A stretch of DNA of 7,672 nucleotides, taken from the NCBI GenBank assembly GCA_004525355.1, contig SPCK01000090.1, positions 1 to 7,672 of the forward strand, read 5' to 3'. Each line of letters starts with the position of its first letter. Within the stretch, counting starts at the first letter, position 1. Of the stretch, positions 5,126 to 7,672 are shown in pieces. The DNA comes from Spirochaetales bacterium (lineage in GTDB: Bacteria > Spirochaetota > Spirochaetia > Treponematales > UBA12059). Under the pieces are notes generated by a model. It had not been told where the DNA came from and did no database searches. It saw only the letters and a program-made list of their open reading frames with translations. The position numbers and the translations under genes are program-made.

Positions 5126-6610
5126 ATGGAACTTCTGGCCCTCAAGGGCATATACAAGTACTTCCCGTCCACCGGTACGCGCGCGCTGATCGGGGCAGAC
5201 TTTTCCCTTGAAAAGGGAGAGATCCACGCCCTGGTCGGCGAAAATGGCGCCGGCAAGTCGACGCTCGCCCGCGTCATCTGCGGATTGGTGAAACCGGACG
5301 CAGGGGCCATGGCGGTACGCGGCCGCGAACTGTCATTCAGGACCCACCGGGACGCCGAGAAGGCCGGTATCGGTCTGGTTCCCCAACATTCCATGCTGGC
5401 TCCCGGGTTGACCGTTGCCGAGAATCTTGCGCTCGGACACGAGCCGAGGCGATTCGGCCTGTTTTTCGATGCGCGCAAGGCGCGTTACGAGGCCGCCATG
5501 CTGGCCGAACGTTATGGTTTTTCCGTCAATCCCGCGGCCTTGGTGTCGTCTCTCGGGCCTTCGCAGCGCCGCGAGGCCGAGATCCTCAGGGCCATGGCCC
5601 GGGGAGCGGAAATCCTGATCCTGGACGAACCGACGAGCATCCTGTCCGAAGTAGAGGCAAAAGTCCTGTTCGCACTCATTCGCCGGCTTACGGCCGCTGG
5701 CGCCGGGGTCGTGTATATTTCACACCGCGTACGGGAAATCCTCGATCTCGCGGACCGGGTGACCGTTCTCAGGAACGGCAAGACCATGGCGACCACGGCG
5801 GCGGATCAACTGGACGAGAGTTCCCTGGCCGAGCTCATCATACCGATGGGAGCGATCGCATCCCCGCGCCCGGACGAAAGCCGCGTGGGCCATCCAGTGC
5901 TGGAAATCAGGGGCGCTCAACTCGGCTCGAGCGGCGGTATAGACTTGGTCGTCCGCGCAGGCGAGGCCGTGGGCGTGGTCGCCCTGGCGGGAAATTCCCT
6001 GGATGCGCTTGAGGACCTGGTCGTCGGATTGACCCCGTCACCTCCCGGTTCCGTGTTGCTCCTTGGCAAGAACCTCGCGTATCATGACCGGGGCAGGCTT
6101 CGGACGAAACTCATGGCATATCTGCCTACCGATCGCGAGGGACGCGCGCTGTCCGCCCGTTCGAGCGTACGCAAGAATATTTTGGCCGGACGCCTTGGCG
6201 AGTATGGTCGGATCCAATACGCGATGAAGAAAATGCCGAACGCGGATGCCCGGGCGATGACCGCATCGTTCGAGGTGCGCGGCGCCCTGAACGGCCCTGC
6301 CAACGCGCTTTCCGGCGGCAATCGCCAGAAGCTGGTCGCTGCCCGCGAACTTACCAAGCGGCCCAGGCTCGTCGTGGCCGCAAATCCGGCGCAGGGCCTC
6401 GATCCGGCATCGCGAGCGCTGATCTTCCGGCGCCTTGCGGAACTTCGCGACCAGGGGGCGGCGATACTCATCCTGAGCCAGGACCCGGACGATCTGGCCG
6501 AGATAGCGGATCGCGCCTTCGCGTTGTACAGGGGAATGCTCACGCCGATTCAGGATGACAAGCTTGGCCGTCCCGTCCTTTCGGCCCTGCTGACGGGAGC
6601 ACGTGCATGA
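5126..6610 (+). CDS. Double-domain ABC ATPase of a BMP/nucleoside-type importer
   Basis: This 494-residue protein has two fused nucleotide-binding domains, the RbsA/MglA/YufO arrangement that powers sugar or nucleoside import on the cytoplasmic side. Domain 1 has Walker A GENGAGKST (38-46), Q-loop Gln87, Walker B ILILDEPT (163-170) and switch His200, but its signature is LGPSQRR (143-149) instead of LSxGxQQR. Domain 2 has a canonical signature LSGGNRQK (395-402), but a broken Walker A (ALAGNSLD, 287-294) and Walker B ending in AANP (418-421), without the Asp-Glu pair. Thus one composite site (Walker A1 with signature 2) looks competent and the other degenerate. A degenerate second domain is common in this family. 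ATG 5126 was chosen; a TTG at 5117 in the same frame is an alternative and neither has a clear Shine-Dalgarno site. Its stop overlaps the permease start (ATGA). Confidence 0.93.
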   Translation: MELLALKGIYKYFPSTGTRALIGADFSLEKGEIHALVGENGAGKSTLARVICGLVKPDAGAMAVRGRELSFRTHRDAEKAGIGLVPQHSMLAPGLTVAENLALGHEPRRFGLFFDARKARYEAAMLAERYGFSVNPAALVSSLGPSQRREAEILRAMARGAEILILDEPTSILSEVEAKVLFALIRRLTAAGAGVVYISHRVREILDLADRVTVLRNGKTMATTAADQLDESSLAELIIPMGAIASPRPDESRVGHPVLEIRGAQLGSSGGIDLVVRAGEAVGVVALAGNSLDALEDLVVGLTPSPPGSVLLLGKNLAYHDRGRLRTKLMAYLPTDREGRALSARSSVRKNILAGRLGEYGRIQYAMKKMPNADARAMTASFEVRGALNGPANALSGGNRQKLVAARELTKRPRLVVAANPAQGLDPASRALIFRRLAELRDQGAAILILSQDPDDLAEIADRAFALYRGMLTPIQDDKLGRPVLSALLTGARA

Positions 6611-7672
6611 GCGACCTCAATCCCCTGGCCCCCTCTGCTCCCTCGCGTGGGATCGAAGCGTTCCGCCGACTCGCCCTGTCTCTGTCGCTGTCCTCACTGT
6701 TCATCGCCTTGTTTTCACTACTTGCATCCACGGATGAAAGCGTTTCGCTGGCTGCGTTCTTCCTGTCGCCGTTTCGGTCGCGGACCATGTTCCCCGCCAT
6801 TTTGGAAGCGGCCGCTCCGCTTGCCATCTGTGCCCTGGGCGCGCTCATGGCCTTTCGGGCCGGGCATTTTACCTTGGGCGGCGAGGGGCAGGTATACGCT
6901 GGCGCCTTCGCAGGAGCGGCAGCGGGTATCGTCGCGCCGGCAGGATCCCTGGGGCTCGCGGCAGCAATGACCGCGGGCGTCCTGGGTGGCATGCTTGTGG
7001 CTGCGCCATCTGCCGCCGGCCGGCGCTTCACGGGGGCCGACGTGCTGCTGACCAGCTTCTTGGTTTCCCAGGCGGCCATTTTTGGCATTGACTGGGCGAT
7101 AGGCGGTCCCCTCAGGGATCCGGTCAATAACCTGGTCGCCATGCGCGCCATCCCGGGCGCTTCGCTCCTTCAGAGGATAGCGCCGCCATCAACGCTGACC
7201 CTCGCGCCCCTGGTCGCACTTGTCTTGGTATTGTTGGCATGGGCCTTCCTGTCCGGGACGCGCTCGGGAGCTCGCTTGACCTTGTACGGCAAGAACCGGA
7301 TGTTTGCGCGCCTGCAGGGATTCCCCGTCGATACGCTTTCCTGGTTACCCATCGTGATCGCGGGGGGCGCGCATGGCCTGGCAGGAGCAATGCTGTCACT
7401 CGGCGCCAATGGCACGGCGGTTCGAGGCATCAGCGGCGGTCTGGGGTGGAGCGCCATCGGCGTCGCGTTGATCGCGGGAAATGAACCCGTTGCCGTACCC
7501 TTCGCGGCCTTGCTCTTCGCTTGGCTGGACGCCGGGGCGAGACAAGCTTCTATCTTGTCGGACTTGCCTCCTGACGCAGCCATGGTCATCAAGGCGCTGG
7601 TCATACTCACGGCCACCGCCAGGCCGGCATTGAGGGGCGTACGGCGCCTGGCAGGAGAAAATAGCGGGAGAA
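6607..7672 (+). CDS. ABC importer permease, BMP/nucleoside type (BPD_transp_2), 3' end beyond the window
   Basis: The ATG at 6607 overlaps the ATPase stop in ATGA, with GGGAG at 6595-6599 placed 7 nt before it. The frame stays open to the edge for 355 codons plus one base, close to the family's usual length of about 350-370, so little is missing. The protein is hydrophobic with about eight to ten helices. RAGHFTLGGEGQ (84-95) matches the FNIGxEGQ motif of RbsC- and YufP-like permeases, and WSAIGVALIAGNEP (281-294) matches the later conserved segment. It forms the inner-membrane channel with a second permease, which family operons usually encode next and which would lie beyond the window. The substrate is that of the neighbouring lipoprotein. 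Confidence 0.92.
   Translation, partial: MSDLNPLAPSAPSRGIEAFRRLALSLSLSSLFIALFSLLASTDESVSLAAFFLSPFRSRTMFPAILEAAAPLAICALGALMAFRAGHFTLGGEGQVYAGAFAGAAAGIVAPAGSLGLAAAMTAGVLGGMLVAAPSAAGRRFTGADVLLTSFLVSQAAIFGIDWAIGGPLRDPVNNLVAMRAIPGASLLQRIAPPSTLTLAPLVALVLVLLAWAFLSGTRSGARLTLYGKNRMFARLQGFPVDTLSWLPIVIAGGAHGLAGAMLSLGANGTAVRGISGGLGWSAIGVALIAGNEPVAVPFAALLFAWLDAGARQASILSDLPPDAAMVIKALVILTATARPALRGVRRLAGENSGR

Noticed and set aside
4732..5478. Minus-strand open frame (248 codons) spanning the lipoprotein-ATPase junction
   Set aside because: It crosses the junction of two well-supported plus-strand genes, including Walker A, and has no family features.
6540..7151. Minus-strand open frame (203 codons) opposite the permease
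   Set aside because: It is rich in Ala/Ser/Pro/Arg with no recognisable domain, and the opposite strand holds a clear permease. Codon bias explains it.
7170..7616. Minus-strand open frame (148 codons) opposite the permease
   Set aside because: Same reason: it lies inside the permease gene and shows no domain of its own.

Overview
The window is a GC-rich, gene-dense bacterial segment with typical operon packing: ATGA overlaps, gaps of 2-16 nt, Shine-Dalgarno sites, and one GTG start. Nothing in it fixes the taxon. A spirochaete or a similar Gram-negative host is a guess, based on the BMP-type lipoprotein with a relaxed lipobox (F-S-S-C) and on the kinase subtype. No rRNA, tRNA, CRISPR, insertion sequence or phage signal was seen.

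Layout. Positions 1-824 (minus) hold the N-terminal membrane half of an ABC exporter that runs off the left edge. Positions 825-1052 are non-coding and carry a plausible exporter promoter and a leader with competing inverted repeats. Positions 1053-3952 (minus) form a compact three-gene unit, read merR regulator, then FGGY sugar kinase, then AEC-family permease, with gaps of 2 and 9 nt. Positions 3953-4089 are a divergent control region with dyads, a palindromic -10-like element and a 5'-leader hairpin that ends just before a GGAGG site. Positions 4090-7672 (plus) encode a BMP-family substrate-binding lipoprotein, a double-domain ABC ATPase and a permease cut by the right edge. A second permease is expected beyond the window.

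How the genes may work together (inference). The divergent pair looks like an uptake-and-phosphorylation module. A BMP/nucleoside-type ABC importer would bring in a small polyhydroxylated ligand, the FGGY kinase would phosphorylate it or a breakdown product, and the AEC permease would move a related organic acid or end product. The MerR-type protein, which carries a C-terminal four-cysteine cluster, would control both directions from the shared intergenic region. The binding protein lacks the usual nucleoside-pocket motif and the partner is a sugar kinase, so the ligand may not be a purine nucleoside. This combination, together with the cysteine-bearing regulator, is the most interesting point of the window. 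The exporter at the left looks like a separate transcription unit.
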